Part shown: in pieces, positions 22,501-35,029 of the stretch
How the letters are laid out: each line of letters opens with the position of its first letter
Position numbering within the stretch: position 1 is the first letter of the stretch
Assembly (NCBI GenBank): GCA_009767595.1
Contig: VSDK01011285.1
Coordinates: 1-64,000, forward strand
Direction of reading: 5' to 3'
Source of the DNA: Symbiodinium kawagutii
Lineage: Eukaryota; Sar; Dinophyceae; Suessiales; Symbiodiniaceae
Length of the DNA: 64,000 bases
Made by a program: the position numbers and the translations under genes
The notes under the pieces: generated by a model
What the model was told of the DNA's origin: nothing
Database searches by the model: none
The model's input: the letters and a program-made list of their open reading frames with translations, nothing else

Positions 22501-25500
22501 ATAAGCTGGTGAATGGTTGATCATAGCTGCTGAGTGCTCACGGCTATGTTGATCATTGGGGATCAGAAGCAACAATCATAGGGGATATACCAGCTATGCA
22601 TGGTTTTGGGTCAATGCTAACCTTCCAAAATGATTGAGATGAACATCCCTTCAAAAACTCGTTTGGTCATTTATGACAAGTTCACGAGGGTACAAAATAT
22701 CGAGCCAAAGCCATATCAGGTCAATAATGAACTTCACCATGAGCTATTTGTCAATACTGTAGGTTAATTTGTTTGATGATATGTCAATTTATTGCCATCA
22801 TTCCATGTGGCTATTGAATTTCACCATGATTGGCCGGCTGTGGCTGTGGCTGTGGGTCAATGAACGCTTGTAGCCCTGGTGGAGCATGGTTGAACCATTG
22901 ATGCATACGTCATCAGTCGTTTATCACGGCGATATCCCTTCTGATGTGTTGCTTGCTTTAGTGCTGCTTGGATGTGCAGTTGGGGCGATAACCAACCTTG
23001 GCAGCCCTATCAGGTAGATTGTAACCCCTGAGACCATGGTCATGGGCAAGTTACTTAGTGTACATACGGTACATCCAGTCGAAAGCACACAACAACTGGT
23101 GTCGCGGCGAAGTGCTGTTGGATCAGCTTCTTGAGATCAAAGGTTCCTGATGGATCCAAGTGGTTGACGATGGTTCGTAACCGTTGTAAGCAGGTGGCCA
23201 AAGTTGGATATTTGCATGGTCAAAACTGGATAAAAACGAGATAATAACGGGATGATAATGGTTAATGTTGGGCCAATGGTGCTTGGTGATGGTTCATATT
23301 GCGAATAATTATCAATTACAATTACAGTAATAGTGGGTAGTGATGATGTACCACGGTCAATAGGGATCAACATTGGGGATAACAGCGATGATCACTGATT
23401 GCAAGAGGCTTCTACAGTCCCAGGTTTGTTGAGGAAGTCGTAGATTCCCCGTGGTCTTTGATTACCCATTCATGCTTAATATTTTTGTATATAGTACTAG
23501 TATTTTTATATGCATCAGTAATACTATTATTTGTGTAGGCAACAACAATTCCGTATTATGCCTTCATTCATGTACCCAGGATAGCCTCTAGCCATTGATT
23601 TTGGTCATGTTTATAGGTAAGACTAGAATTATCACCTACAATTGTATAAATGGTTTACTCGTGTTTTTAGGATTACCAATGATATTTGCAGCATTCTTAT
23701 GAATTACGGGTGAGATTTTGTAATCATGAATTACTACACACAAGGCAAATTCCGTTATGGCAAAACATCATATGTTTACCGATAGCTATTTGTTATAGCA
23801 ACCAAGTAACCATGTCTATCCAATGATATTTCTACCAGGAATCTTTATTAGACATTCCCAATCGTTTCATATAAGTAAAATGTAGCGTAGCCAAAGACAT
23901 TGCTAATAGTTTTATTTGATTAAGTAAAATGTATAGTAACCATAACTGATTTTTTATCTAAAATAGCTATCTAAAATAGCCATTAGTTAAATATAGATAG
24001 AGTAGCCATATTTATCTAAAATAGCTGTAGTAGCCATAGCCATTTATCACCTGCCATTCCATCCACCTCGGATCCGTCCTCAGGTGCCGTTCCAGGAACG
24101 ATCGACGGCAGCTGGTGCGCATGGAACATCAGGCACCGCCACCATGACATACCAGCAATCCGTGAGACAACCATTTCTGGCAAGTGTTTTATCATGACCA
24201 AATAGATAACCATGTTATATGAATTATCAAATGACTATCATTGATATGTTATTTTGTTTGTTTATTATGATTTTTCTTTTTGCTAAAATCATCAAATGAG
24301 CATCATTGATCGCCAAGAACTAGAAAAAAACAGCAATCATCGTTTTACCATCAAGTCACAGTCGAGCAACCAGAATTGGGCATGATTTGCCATGTTTTCA
24401 TTGACAATTACACAGTAGTGTCAGGAACTTTCACTAGAAAGTGTTCCTGCCGGTTTTTGCTTAGGGTTATCATGAATGCAGCATGAACTGACTGTGGATA
24501 CCACTTGGTCGGCAATCTCAATCACAAATAACCATTGACTGAGCATCATGAAACACATACAATTGGCCATGACTACCCACCATGAAGCCACATTGACCGT
24601 TATCACTCACCATGGCTTTATGGTATTTGCATCCTTGAAACCTCGACACTTTTGAGATCATGTTCTTCATCAACGGTTTGTGGATTCCAGATGAGCTTTC
24701 CATCAGTGGCATTGAGTGCCGCAGATCGATTTGAGAGGTGATGTTAATTTGAGCTTCGAAGTTACTTGCAAAGATTGGGTATCCACGAACCAACCAAGAG
24801 AGAAGCTTCTGAGATTGCTTGGTTGCCTTCCTCTGCATTTTGGGTCATTCCATTCGTATGACCAAATTTGGCGACGACTAGCCATTATGGACTTAGTATA
24901 GAAAGCATCAATATGGACATAGTGAAGACATGATTACAAATCAATACCAACAACTCCCAAATGGTACGGAAATATCACAACGAAGACCTTGCACCCCTAG
25001 GAACCACATGTTTTCTTTTATGAATCATAGTCACCCCTTTTCAATCGTTACTGATTAATCAATATGCACCATGGCCATGCAATATTGACCATTTTTGACC
25101 ACCACCCATCCATCCGCCATGTGTTTATCATTCCTTCACCATTTCGAGCACTTAATTGACCAATGCTCACAAAATATTTGATTAAGAAACTAATCTTCAT
25201 TAATTGCTTCACCACGGGAAACATTTCAAACATGGCCAAAAGAGTGCAAGCATGATTGAGAAACCATAACTGCTGTTCATCGTTCCCTAATTATCACGTT
25301 CTAGTAGCAACTAATTATCAACCACTCACAAAGCATCAACAACCAGAATCCATTGCAAATCATCGTTCACTCATTATCAACCAGCGTTAGTGACTGCTGA
25401 TAACTCACACTCCACTCTGAATCAATCAGAATCATCAATTACTCTCAAGGTCTTTATGTAACCACCAAACATGCAATGATTGATCAACACTGTATTCCTA

Positions 25501-26802
25501 GCGATTCAAACCACTATTGACACTGATTATATAGTCCTTAATGAATCATGTCAATCATGCATGATTAACCATTCAAACACAACCAACATGGTTATTCATC
25601 ATCCATTTCCATTTTTATGTATATATAATCACCCAGCGTTCATCATTCATTACTACTAATCCATGATTAACTATCCATTCATCATCAATCAATCAGACAA
25701 ATAGTTGTCACGAATAAAACCGTCCATGATTAGTCATGGGCTGTCAACGACTCGTAATCATTGGTAACCATAGCTAGTCAGTGCTGACCATTGTTTACCA
25801 TTATCAAGCAGTAATGTATCATCCTTGATTAGTCATGCATTGCAAATTCATACTAACGGTCCTTGAATAGTGATCAACCATCATTCATAGTCAACTAATC
25901 ATCAATGAACCAACTAATTCTGCATGAACTGTTTGAGTTATCACTGACCTTTGCAAAGGGGTTATGAAGGATTTTGTGAATCATTATCAATCATCCATCA
26001 TCAATCATCATTTATATCAATGAATCATACCAAACATCCGTTGCAAATAGTTTATCATTCACCATCCAGTACGTACCATGTTTAACCAACATAAAGCCGT
26101 CTTAGCTATCCTGAACCATGATAAACCGTAGCTGGCATTATGTTTGTTAGTCGTTTGAAACATAGAATCGTCATTGACCAGTAATAAGCATTAACCATTA
26201 TGAATCGAACCATCGTTGAACATCATTAATCAGCACCCATGCCTCATTCGTTAGCAGTGATCAGAAATGAATTATTATCAAGCTTCCATTTTAGTAATCC
26301 ACGAAGTACTACTGGTTGCATTGGTTGCACTCTCTCATTATAATCCTGAACCATCAATGATGAGTCATCCAATGCCAGGGACTGATGAGTCATACTAATC
26401 ATTCCTTACCATCAGTTGCGATCATTCATCCTCCATCACTGACCATCAGTAACCATCATCAGCCAATAATGAATCATCAATGATTGGCTATTAATTAATT
26501 AATCATTATATAACAACTATTATCCATCACAATCCATTTTTAACCATTATCAAGCATCCTTCGATGATTATTGACCATTAAATACTAACCACTAGTGATG
26601 AATAGTGATCCACGGAGTATTATTGACCATTATCAACCATAGTGGTTAGTATTTAACCGGTGATTAGTGATTAGTGATTATCAACCATTAGTGATCCACC
26701 TCATTATTAGTAAATACTAACCATGATCAATCATTACTAACCATTATCAACCATTATTAACCATTATGAACCATTACTAACCACTAGTGACTCGTGAAAA
26801 GT
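22501..26802. other. long intronic/intergenic stretch
   Basis: AT-rich. A GC island at about 24050-24190 is open on both strands. From about 25260 to 26800 the sequence is a long degenerate block of ACCAT, ATCATCA and TTAACCA words. No other gene signal. Confidence 0.45.
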
Positions 26803-26886
26803 GATCCGTCAACCCTGACGCTGCCGGCCGCACATCTGTCGAAGGTGGCGACTCAGCTGGCCATCGCGGATATTCCCAGCCCGCAG
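26803..26886 (+). CDS. putative exon, unknown protein
   Basis: Sharp GC island inside the ACCAT-rich block. It reads LTLPAAHLSKVATQLAIADI then PSPQ up to a CCGCAG|GTGGCT donor. The composition is strongly protein-like. The 5' border is uncertain (AG at about 26801). Confidence 0.4.
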
Positions 26887-29800
26887 GTGGCTGCCGGCGG
26901 CTGCCGCCCAGCTGGTAGCTGATGTCACAGGAGGAGTGGTAAGTTGATGGTGAAAGGCTGGGTTCTGTGCTGGTTAAGGACGATGGTGAATGATAGTTGG
27001 TAAACTGGTTTATGGTGCTTAACTATGGCGAATGATGATTGATGATGTTTGATCAGTGCTGGTGGAATTGTGTTAATACTGAAGGTTGTGAATGATAGTC
27101 CATAATGAATCAGAACGGTTTCATGGCTCAATCACAGCTGATTTCTAAGAATGTTGATTGATGGTGTTTGATAATGATTGATAGTTGTTGGTAATAGGCC
27201 ATAGTGGTTGAACATGATTGGCAATGGTTGATAGTGGCTCAAAACAAGGGACAGTGACCATAGTAGCAGATACTGGGTGCTGACAGTTTGTAGCAGTTTC
27301 ATACTCGTCCAAAAGAATGAATTGTGCAACGCATGTGGCTGGTAATGTACAGTAGAAGTTCCTATAACAGGGTTGAAACATGTTTAGTCAATGCACCTAA
27401 ATGGGGCATGATAATTGATGCTAACCACTTTGCCAACCATGGGATTACATAACAAGCAGCAACATTTGCGCTTCATGTCTCATCCCAATGGGTTGCCCAT
27501 GACGAAGTATCAGAGCTTGATGGTGGTTCGTTTTGCGATCCCAAGCAAGACATGTTTGTTTCAAATACCGAACCCCATAAAAGTATATAAAAGTAGTTCC
27601 AATTTGTCAAGCAGTTTTCGCAGTCTGATTTTCAGGATCTAGACGTGATTTATCCGGAGCATTTTTTCTTGCTACTCTCCTTAGATGAGTAGCATGCACA
27701 GCTTGCAGAAACATATCCATATGCGGAACCGAGGTTCATTACCAGAATAGCTGCTTCGTGAGCAATATCCAGCTGCCACTTGCGATATCACTCCAATCAT
27801 CAATTGCTATCCTAATTACATCTCCACTTCCTGGTATCTCCCCGTGTTGGAACGTGGATATGCCAAGCCTATCAGGGATCACCAGTGTTAGTATAAACTT
27901 TTGGGTACTGTTGGTTGGTTGCCCAAAGGTAGCAACCAGCACCTATACCAACCCGCAATCATGGTGTGGTATCAAACCAACTCTATGCTGTAGAAGATGT
28001 ATAACAATGAATGCACCTACAACTGTATCAACTACAAAGTAAGCAAACCAGCAACCACAATAATGACAAAAATGTGCAATGATCGATATAGTTTGTCAGA
28101 ATGATAACTTTTAACCATTATTACACATGTTTTGTTATTTAGGATCAACTATCATGAGCATTCTGGTTGATTCATTGCATGCGTGCTTGGGATCCCTCCC
28201 CAAGCCACCAGAAGTCGGTTTGTAGGTGCGCCCCGTTCACGGCGTTCACGGAGCTGGGAGCCCACCGAACACGGCTTCGCAGGCTCGGAACGTGATTTAA
28301 CAGGAGAGAATAACCAACCACAGTGCTTGATTAACAGGGGTTAATAACCAACAATAAAGCTTAGATTAACCAGCAACATTTTAAGCAATTGCTTGTTGGT
28401 GATTGGTTAACATGTTTCATTTCCCCTAGGAATTATTTGGGATGGCTGATTGGTTGACAAACATTTTCCGGAGAAGCCACCAGACAGAATGGAAGTGGCT
28501 GGTGATGAACTAACGAGCTGTTGGTGGGAAGTTGGTGGCTGGTGAACTGATGAAGATTGATGAGCTGTTGGGGGTGGTGAACCCAGGAATCAGGGCATTC
28601 AGTGGCAGGACATTGCCAGGAGAAATGAATGGCTTAATGGTGATGAATGGTCGATGGCCATGGTCAATGAGCGCTTTTGGCTGTGGTTCTTATTATTTGT
28701 GTCTTTTTTGGTGCAGGGGTTACCCAAACACTAGCTATGTAGCCAAAAATTTTGGTGAATAGTTTCAAACCGACGCACTGTGTAGGTGAAACCTGCCTTA
28801 CGAGATGTAAACTGATGGCTCCAACGCCAGAAACTCACAGGAAAGTGTTTTTCCAGGCGGTGACTGTCATCAAAGGGTTAGATAATTCAGGTGTGTCCAC
28901 TAGTGCTATCAGCCGCTGTTAGCCGTTGTTAATGGTAATCATAGAATGGGATGTGACACAATGGTGACCTGTTATGTCAAGTACGTGTCCCCCAAGCAAA
29001 CCTCAGTTGAAAATGTTTTAACCAGACAACCCCACTGTGCTCAATGGCACAAACAATGTCTTGAGCCCGTAGCTGTGAAAATCGTAACAAGTCAGTGCCG
29101 AGGCAGTTTCTGTTTTAGGAATGTGAAAGCCATTGCGGTGAATCACTGAGAGAATAGAAAACATTCCAGATAAGCAGGTTTGGAGTATGTGAAGGCCCTG
29201 CCAAGATCAATCCTCATTCACTTTACAATTGTGATGTTGGTGAGATGAGTGCATCACCTTTGCTCCGAAATGCAGTTGAGCCAGTAATTACCAAGAATTC
29301 GGGGTACACTTACACTTGATGGGGCATCCCAGTTGCCTGTAATTGCAAGCGGTATCAATTCACTGCAGCAATACTCTCCGCCTTTGACCCAACAGCTTTT
29401 GGCCAACTCTTAGAAGGATGAAGTAGCCTGAAGAAGGCGTCAAGTAGCGGACTGGTCTTTGCTGATTTTTGCACATGTTGGTTAATGATAGTTATGATTT
29501 CCTCTCCTGACGAATCATCAATGAAAACCAGTGATCATCATGATCAAGCATGATGTACTATAATCGTTTTTGTTGGATTAATTACTCGCTAATTTGTGAT
29601 TCAAGCACTCTATGATCTCGCATGGACATGGACACATGACCACTACATAACTACTAATCACAATTTAAGTGGATATTGTAGTCGTAAATGAACCACTATG
29701 TAACCACTCATGATACCATGTAACCATATGACATCAAGTGACAACTAATTATATGACTATTATATGATCATATATTCATGATAGTAATTGTTTGACATGC

Positions 29801-31154
29801 TGCGCCCATATGCTCCAAACCAGCCATGATCAGAAGCCTCACTTCAAGCTTTTGCGCTCCCACAGGTTCCCTATTCACAGCAGACATGGCTTGGGGGCCC
29901 CAGAGACTATACGTGAGTAGCAGTGGAGTGATACTGGTGGGTACAGAGCAGTATGCCGCAGATAATTGACTCACGTTATGAATAGGAAGTACCAGCTATG
30001 GTAGATGCAACTGGACTTAGATGGATTGTTTAGTAAACCAACTTTTGACCTGGGGGCTCCCTGTATCCATAAATGAGGGTGTGCATCCCCAAGTTATGAT
30101 TATGTAATCATGTTTGAAATGTGTTGTCATCATTCATTCATACTGCATACAATAGTCAAAATGAATGGTTTTGTGTCATACATATCATAGATATTGATGC
30201 GACAAAAGACGCCATTTTGGCTGCTGAACTGCTTGGCTCAGGGTCACCGAGGCTACCTATTATTCAGCATCATTCATCAGGAACAATCATTCCAAAACAG
30301 CAGCATTGACCATTCTTTACCATCAGTAGCCTCTGTGAAGCATCACCAACTGCGTATTCATTATCATAAACACTTATCATCAATGCTTAATCGTCATGGA
30401 AGCTGTGGTAGCTATCGTTGGCAATTATTTTCCATCATTGACCATTATTTGTTGACTATCATTAGCACGTAGCTAGCCATCATGAATCACTGCCAACATT
30501 AGCATCACTTTTCACCATTCCTGTCATCCATTGCTAAGCACGTTTGATCAGCAAGGGTATGGCAATTGGCATTAACCAAGATTGATGAAAATATCAATGA
30601 TACTACATGAATAATTAACCGTTATTCACTAGCAGCTATTCATACCAATATTGACCATCATTGTCAACCTTGACTAACTATTTCCAGCCACTATCAGTAC
30701 CTTCATAATGCCTGTGATACCATTGCCAACCTATTAACCACTACAAAACAGTTGATATCATTGATATAATTGATACCAATTGCAAGCATTTCCTTAGCAC
30801 ACCATTAGTATGCTTAGTGTACAATCATCAGGCATTAAGGTAGAAAAAACCAATGATGGTCTAGCCATGATTAGTATATCATGACTAACCATGAATATCC
30901 TTAGTATCCCCAGCATACCCAGTTATGGTTGCACTAAGGCCTGGAGGGAACGCGCACGTGGAAGCCAAACCCAGGGGAAGGCAGTTGGGGTGCCAGCCTC
31001 AGCCCGATCCTTCGCCAACAGCAGGACAGTGGGGAGAAGATCAGTGGTGCCACCATCAGATCATCTTCTAGTAAACTGACCCAAAAATAGTGGTTGATTA
31101 GGGTATAACAACCAACAGTAGTAGAGAATATTGTGATTAATGATGGTTAAACTA
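26887..31154. other. intronic/intergenic stretch with weak islands
   Basis: Contains a TGGTT-rich block (about 26935-27260), a partial F3 copy (about 28391-28496) and weak plus-strand islands at about 28190-28310, 29795-29968, 30190-30260 and 30930-31075. The segment 30480-30900 is ACCAT-rich. None of the islands could be assigned. Confidence 0.4.
29795..29968 (+). CDS. possible exon, unknown protein
   Basis: Open plus frame to a stop at about 29968, reading AAPICSKPAMIRSLTSSF, then GSLFTADMAWGPQRLYV and ending VILVGTEQYAADN. No clear acceptor. Low confidence. Confidence 0.25.
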
Positions 31155-31568
31155 GGGATGGGTCCTGCCAGGGCGTCGCGCGTTTTTGACGCACAACTTG
31201 TGTTAAGATCTGAGTTTCGGACCATTTTCATTTCGGGGTCTCTCAAGAGCGTACGCCAAAAAAAGTTTTTTTGACTCACTTTCTGCGGTACTTCTTCTCT
31301 AACGCATGACGTAGCATGACGTATAGCATGTGCAGCGGATGCAACGTGTGACAGACGTTATTACACCCCACCCCAACCCCAACCCCACCCCAACCCAACC
31401 ATGACGTAGCATGACGTAGCATGACGTAGCATGACGTAGCATGACGTATAGCATGTGCAGCGGATGCAACGTGTAACGAACGTTATTGCACCCCACCCCA
31501 ACCCCAACCTCACCCCAACCCGAGCAAAAAACGACGACAGCGCGCGACGCCCTCGAAGGACCCATGCC
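31155..31568. mobile_element. 414-bp non-autonomous TIR element with 8-bp target duplication
   Basis: The two ends are inverted copies of about 28 bp with three mismatches, carrying ATGGGTCCT and AGGGCGTCGCGCG. The flanks are the 8-bp direct repeat TTAAACTA at 31147-31154 and 31569-31576, as expected for a target-site duplication. The interior is not coding. It holds two copies of a module made of TGACGTAGCA repeats, ATAGCATGTGCAGCGGATGC and a CCCCAACCCC run. An 8-bp duplication is typical of hAT and some other cut-and-paste families, but the family is not assigned. Confidence 0.75.
31306..31520. repeat. TGACGTAGCA minisatellite and duplicated module
   Basis: Inside the TIR element, CATGACGTAG units occur twice in the left module and about five times in the right one. 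Each module ends in a CCCCACCCCAACCCCAACC-like run. The right module is a near copy of the left. Confidence 0.8.
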
Positions 31569-31576
31569 TTAAACTA

Positions 31577-32783
31577 GGCTGCAAGTTGAAAGATAACCAC
31601 TGTTTACAGGTAAAACAGCTCTAACTGGTGGATTTTCCACTTGTGGAGAGTGGAATGAAACATGATTGATGTCTTAGTTTATTGGATGGTTGAACAACGT
31701 TATCCAAGGAGATGGTCAATAAAAATGATAGTTAGTCACTTGGATGGTTGATAATGCTTTGCAGTGCTTCATTTGATTGGAAATGGTGCCATAGTTGATG
31801 AGTAACAACAATGATATAAGTTTACAATGGCAACATGTACAACATGGGGGTGTAACGGTTTGTAGTATCGATGCAATGCTCAATGGCTTGGTATAGCTCG
31901 CCCAAATCAGCAATCAACTCACTATGGAGTCTATCGCCTGCAAAGGGCCTGTACCATATCATTTGACACAGCAACTTGTATAATCAAACATGGAAACTAG
32001 GCCGAGGATGGGAAGTGATGGTTCTGATCTAGGCTACTTCAATACTGTTTACGCACTAGGACAGTTCAAGAACAGCTTGGTTATTCCAAGGTAGCGAGGG
32101 TTGAAACTGACTCACTAACGGGATGAGCAATCATGCATTTCAACGATATTTCCACATACTTTTGTTTATTGCATCCATGATCAGTGTAATTTGAATATGT
32201 TTTTTGCGTACACAAATTCTATATATTCACAATGTACACACATACACAAGCGTATAGATATATCATGATATATCTAACATAATGCATATCAATATTCGTT
32301 CCATTGCATTCCATTGGTATGACCAAGATTGCAGGGGTTGATTATTTTCCCGTGCTTACCCCATGTTCATCCCATGTTTATCCACATTGACGTACTTAAG
32401 AATTACAGCTTAATCACTATTGAATAATTTGAAATAACTTGATGCACAACCATCATTCTGAATCGCTGTTCATACCCTCAAACCCTCATTATCAACCTTG
32501 ATTAACGTGTTCAAGGACCATGCATACCCGTATTCTGCCTACCACGCCATTTCTGGCCTATGAAAGCTTAAGACATGGTTGTTTCTATTTGTGCTACCAT
32601 TATTAGCCACTATTCACCTCATATGCAAGAGATTCCTATCCTTCGTATAGCACCATCATTAAGCATCAAGCTACGAAGGTATGGCCATGATTCGTATATC
32701 TTGACTGACCAGAATATCTTAAGTAAGCATCCTTAGCATACCCAGCCATGGTTGATGAGCTATTCTACTGATGGGAACTGGAC
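31577..32783. other. intronic/intergenic stretch
   Basis: AT-rich non-coding DNA with no island or recognised repeat. Confidence 0.45.
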
Positions 32784-32861
32784 CTGGTACCACGGACCCA
32801 GGCCGCAGCCGCACGGGAGCCCCACGGCGCGGCTCAGGTGTCGCCTGCGATGAGGGCAACT
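32784..32861 (-). CDS. possible internal exon, strand uncertain
   Basis: On the minus strand a pyrimidine-rich acceptor (TTTCGCCCTGCAG) and a donor (TACCAG|GTCCAG) bound 78 nt reading LPSSQATPEPRRGAPVRLRP. The plus strand over the same bases reads ELDLVPRTQAAAAREPHGA and is equally open but lacks an AG acceptor. Unknown product. Confidence 0.3.
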
Positions 32862-32933
32862 CTGCAGGGCGAAACGGCAGAGAAAAACGGCAGCAGTGCT
32901 GCAGGTTCAAGCTGTGAAAAAACGTGGTTAATA

Positions 32934-33000
32934 TGGTGGTTTCTTAGACTGGGGTACCCCCAAATCATCCAAATGGTTTCATGACTATAAATGGTTTGTG
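32934..33000 (+). repeat. half F2 element
   Basis: Only the left arm is present: GGTGGTTTCTTAGACTGGGG followed by TACCCCCAAATCATCC. Confidence 0.5.
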
Positions 33001-33110
33001 TCTTGATCATTCATAGTAATGTAAAAAGAATTATAGACCAACAAATCCGCAGGTGGATGATTCGAACTCAGCCATAGCTCATCAATACTAACCATTGTTT
33101 CCCACAATGG

Positions 33111-33232
33111 CTACCCAGGATTAAAAAGCCCTAGGTTGATTAATTGGGGGTATCCCCTGAAAGCCTTGGTTTTCCATTAAAATGGGAACCCCCCTAGTCA
33201 ATCAACCAGGGGTTTAGCTTCATCCTGGGTAG
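33111..33232. repeat. 122-bp hairpin inverted repeat
   Basis: The ends are CTACCCAGGAT and ATCCTGGGTAG, perfect complements. Further pairing arms (CCTAGGTTGATTA with TCAATCAACCAGG, and GGGGG with CCCCC) make a near-complete foldback around a short AT-rich centre. Confidence 0.7.
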
Positions 33233-33288
33233 CAGCTTGAAATGCTTGTGGGTCAAGGCCCACGTAGCATGGGATTTTCACACGTGAG

Positions 33289-33389
33289 TAGCTCCTACTC
33301 CATGAGGTACAGCGAAGTAGCACCTGCACTGCGTGAATATCGCGCAGCGGTGCTGGATGTGGCCAAGAACAGCCAGGCGTGGAGCTTCG
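33289..33389 (+). CDS. putative internal exon, unknown protein
   Basis: Acceptor CACACGTGAG and a full-consensus donor (GCTTCG|GTGAGT) bound 101 nt. It reads SSYSMRYSEVAPALREYRA then AVLDVAKNSQAWSF, a helix-rich charged segment. One of the best-bordered exons in the left half. Unknown family. Confidence 0.5.
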
Positions 33390-33429
33390 GTGAGTGATGA
33401 GAGGTTGATGAGCTTCAGCTGGTTACTAC

Positions 33430-33553
33430 ATGGTTATGGGTCAAGCAGTTAACCAACCAATTTCATGGGGGATAATAACCCACCAAAGTATAGGGAAAAC
33501 AATGGTTAATAGTAGGGGAACCAGGGGTACGGGGTTTTGACCCACAGCCACAT
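33430..33553 (+). repeat. F1 miniature inverted-repeat element
   Basis: Left ATGGTTATGGGTCAA, right TTGACCCACAGCCACAT, with the interior GGGAAAACAATGGTTAATAG. Followed directly by F2. Confidence 0.75.
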
Positions 33554-33555
33554 GA

Positions 33556-33658
33556 GGGATTCTCAAAATCGGGGACCCCCCAAAACGGTTGGTTTATTAC
33601 TACTAATGATTACTAGTGGATGATTTGGGGGTACCCCTATTTTGAGAAACCACCACAT
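33556..33658 (+). repeat. F2 miniature inverted-repeat element
   Basis: GGATTCTCAAAATCGGGGAC at the left and GGGGTACCCCTATTTTGAGA at the right. Third F1-F2 pair in the same order. Confidence 0.75.
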
Positions 33659-35029
33659 GTTACTACCAGCTAATTGGAAGGTGGATAGGTAATCACCTGG
33701 TTATGGTTGTATTATTAGCTGGTGATGGCTGGATGTGGATGGTTGAAGTATCAGCTGGTGGTTGAAAACCAGGTATGATAAGGAATGGTGTTCAATGCGA
33801 AGTGTGGATAGGTAAGTTGACTACAAGGTTGATGAAGCATCAACATCTAGCAACAAGTGTGAAGTTGGTGATTATAGATTGAGGGGTGATCACAACTGGG
33901 GGGTACCCCTATGACTTGAGAACCACCCTAATATGTGTAGGGTAACTAGCCCTTGCGATGGTTTCAACTTACAACTGGTATCGTACCACAAGTGCTAGGA
34001 GCGCTCTGTCAACCACCAAAAATGTCAAGAATTGTTTTGGTTTTTGCCATTTGAAACCATGATCACTGACACCATCTCAAACAATCACCCTTGCCCTTTG
34101 GCACCTGGAAATGGATACGCCACGAACCTTAATAAGGTCTACTTATTGAAATGGTGATGCTTAGCGTAACTTCCAGGTTAGTTTCCGCAAAGGTAGTCCA
34201 TGACAATCCATTGACCTTGGTTAGTCAAGAGTTTGGCTTGGGGCTGGTTCCACTGCCCTGGTAAGACTTTTTTATTTTCCATTACGATGATCATGACCCG
34301 CTGGGAGTCGAACGTCATTGGTATGCTCCCCTCAGTGGTGTTCATACGAGTTCATGATCCCATCAAAAACATAGTATATCAGCACAACAATTATAAACCA
34401 CCACAACTCCATTTCAAGCCATCAAACCAACAGGTGGGGTATTTTTCTTGGTAATCATAAATTGATATGGTCAGAGAGCAATAAACCACCAACAATTGTC
34501 AACACCCACATCACACCATGTATTGATCGATTAATTGAATGTTTAAGTATGGAAACACACCTTTATGGTCAATGGTGGTTGATGAACCTGCATCAAACCT
34601 TGAGTGCGATAGAGAGTTGTTGTTGGAACGGCGTAGCTGCATATTTGTGACAAAGTGGGAGCTATTCACCACTATCAACAATTTAATTTGTTGAATAACT
34701 TGGGGTGTAACCGTCCATATGGTTTGGGGGTTCTCTTTACGGAGCCATCGCGATGGGTTGAGGTATCAAAAACTTGATGTTATTCAGAATAACTATCATA
34801 AACCCCGGGTTGTAAACATGGTTTTATCAAATCCTATGGAGCAATTGTGGTTGATTGATCATTGTTCTTCTCAAACCTTGAAGGACAACGGTCGCTAACT
34901 GTGGCTATGTTAAAACCCGATACGGTGTTTTATGGTGGTTTTGGTGCATGAAAAATTATCATCCCATATTTATCAACTAGTACAACCACTATGAATCAAA
35001 CATTGCAGACCCTGCATTAACCCATCCAG
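33659..35029. other. intronic/intergenic stretch
   Basis: AT-rich. A half F2 arm lies at about 33893-33930 (GGGGGGTACCCCTATGACTTG). No gene seen. Confidence 0.4.

Noticed and set aside
31370..31400. CCCCAACCCC run as a telomere relic
   Set aside because: The dinoflagellate telomere repeat is TTTAGGG-type. The run is part of the duplicated module inside the TIR element.
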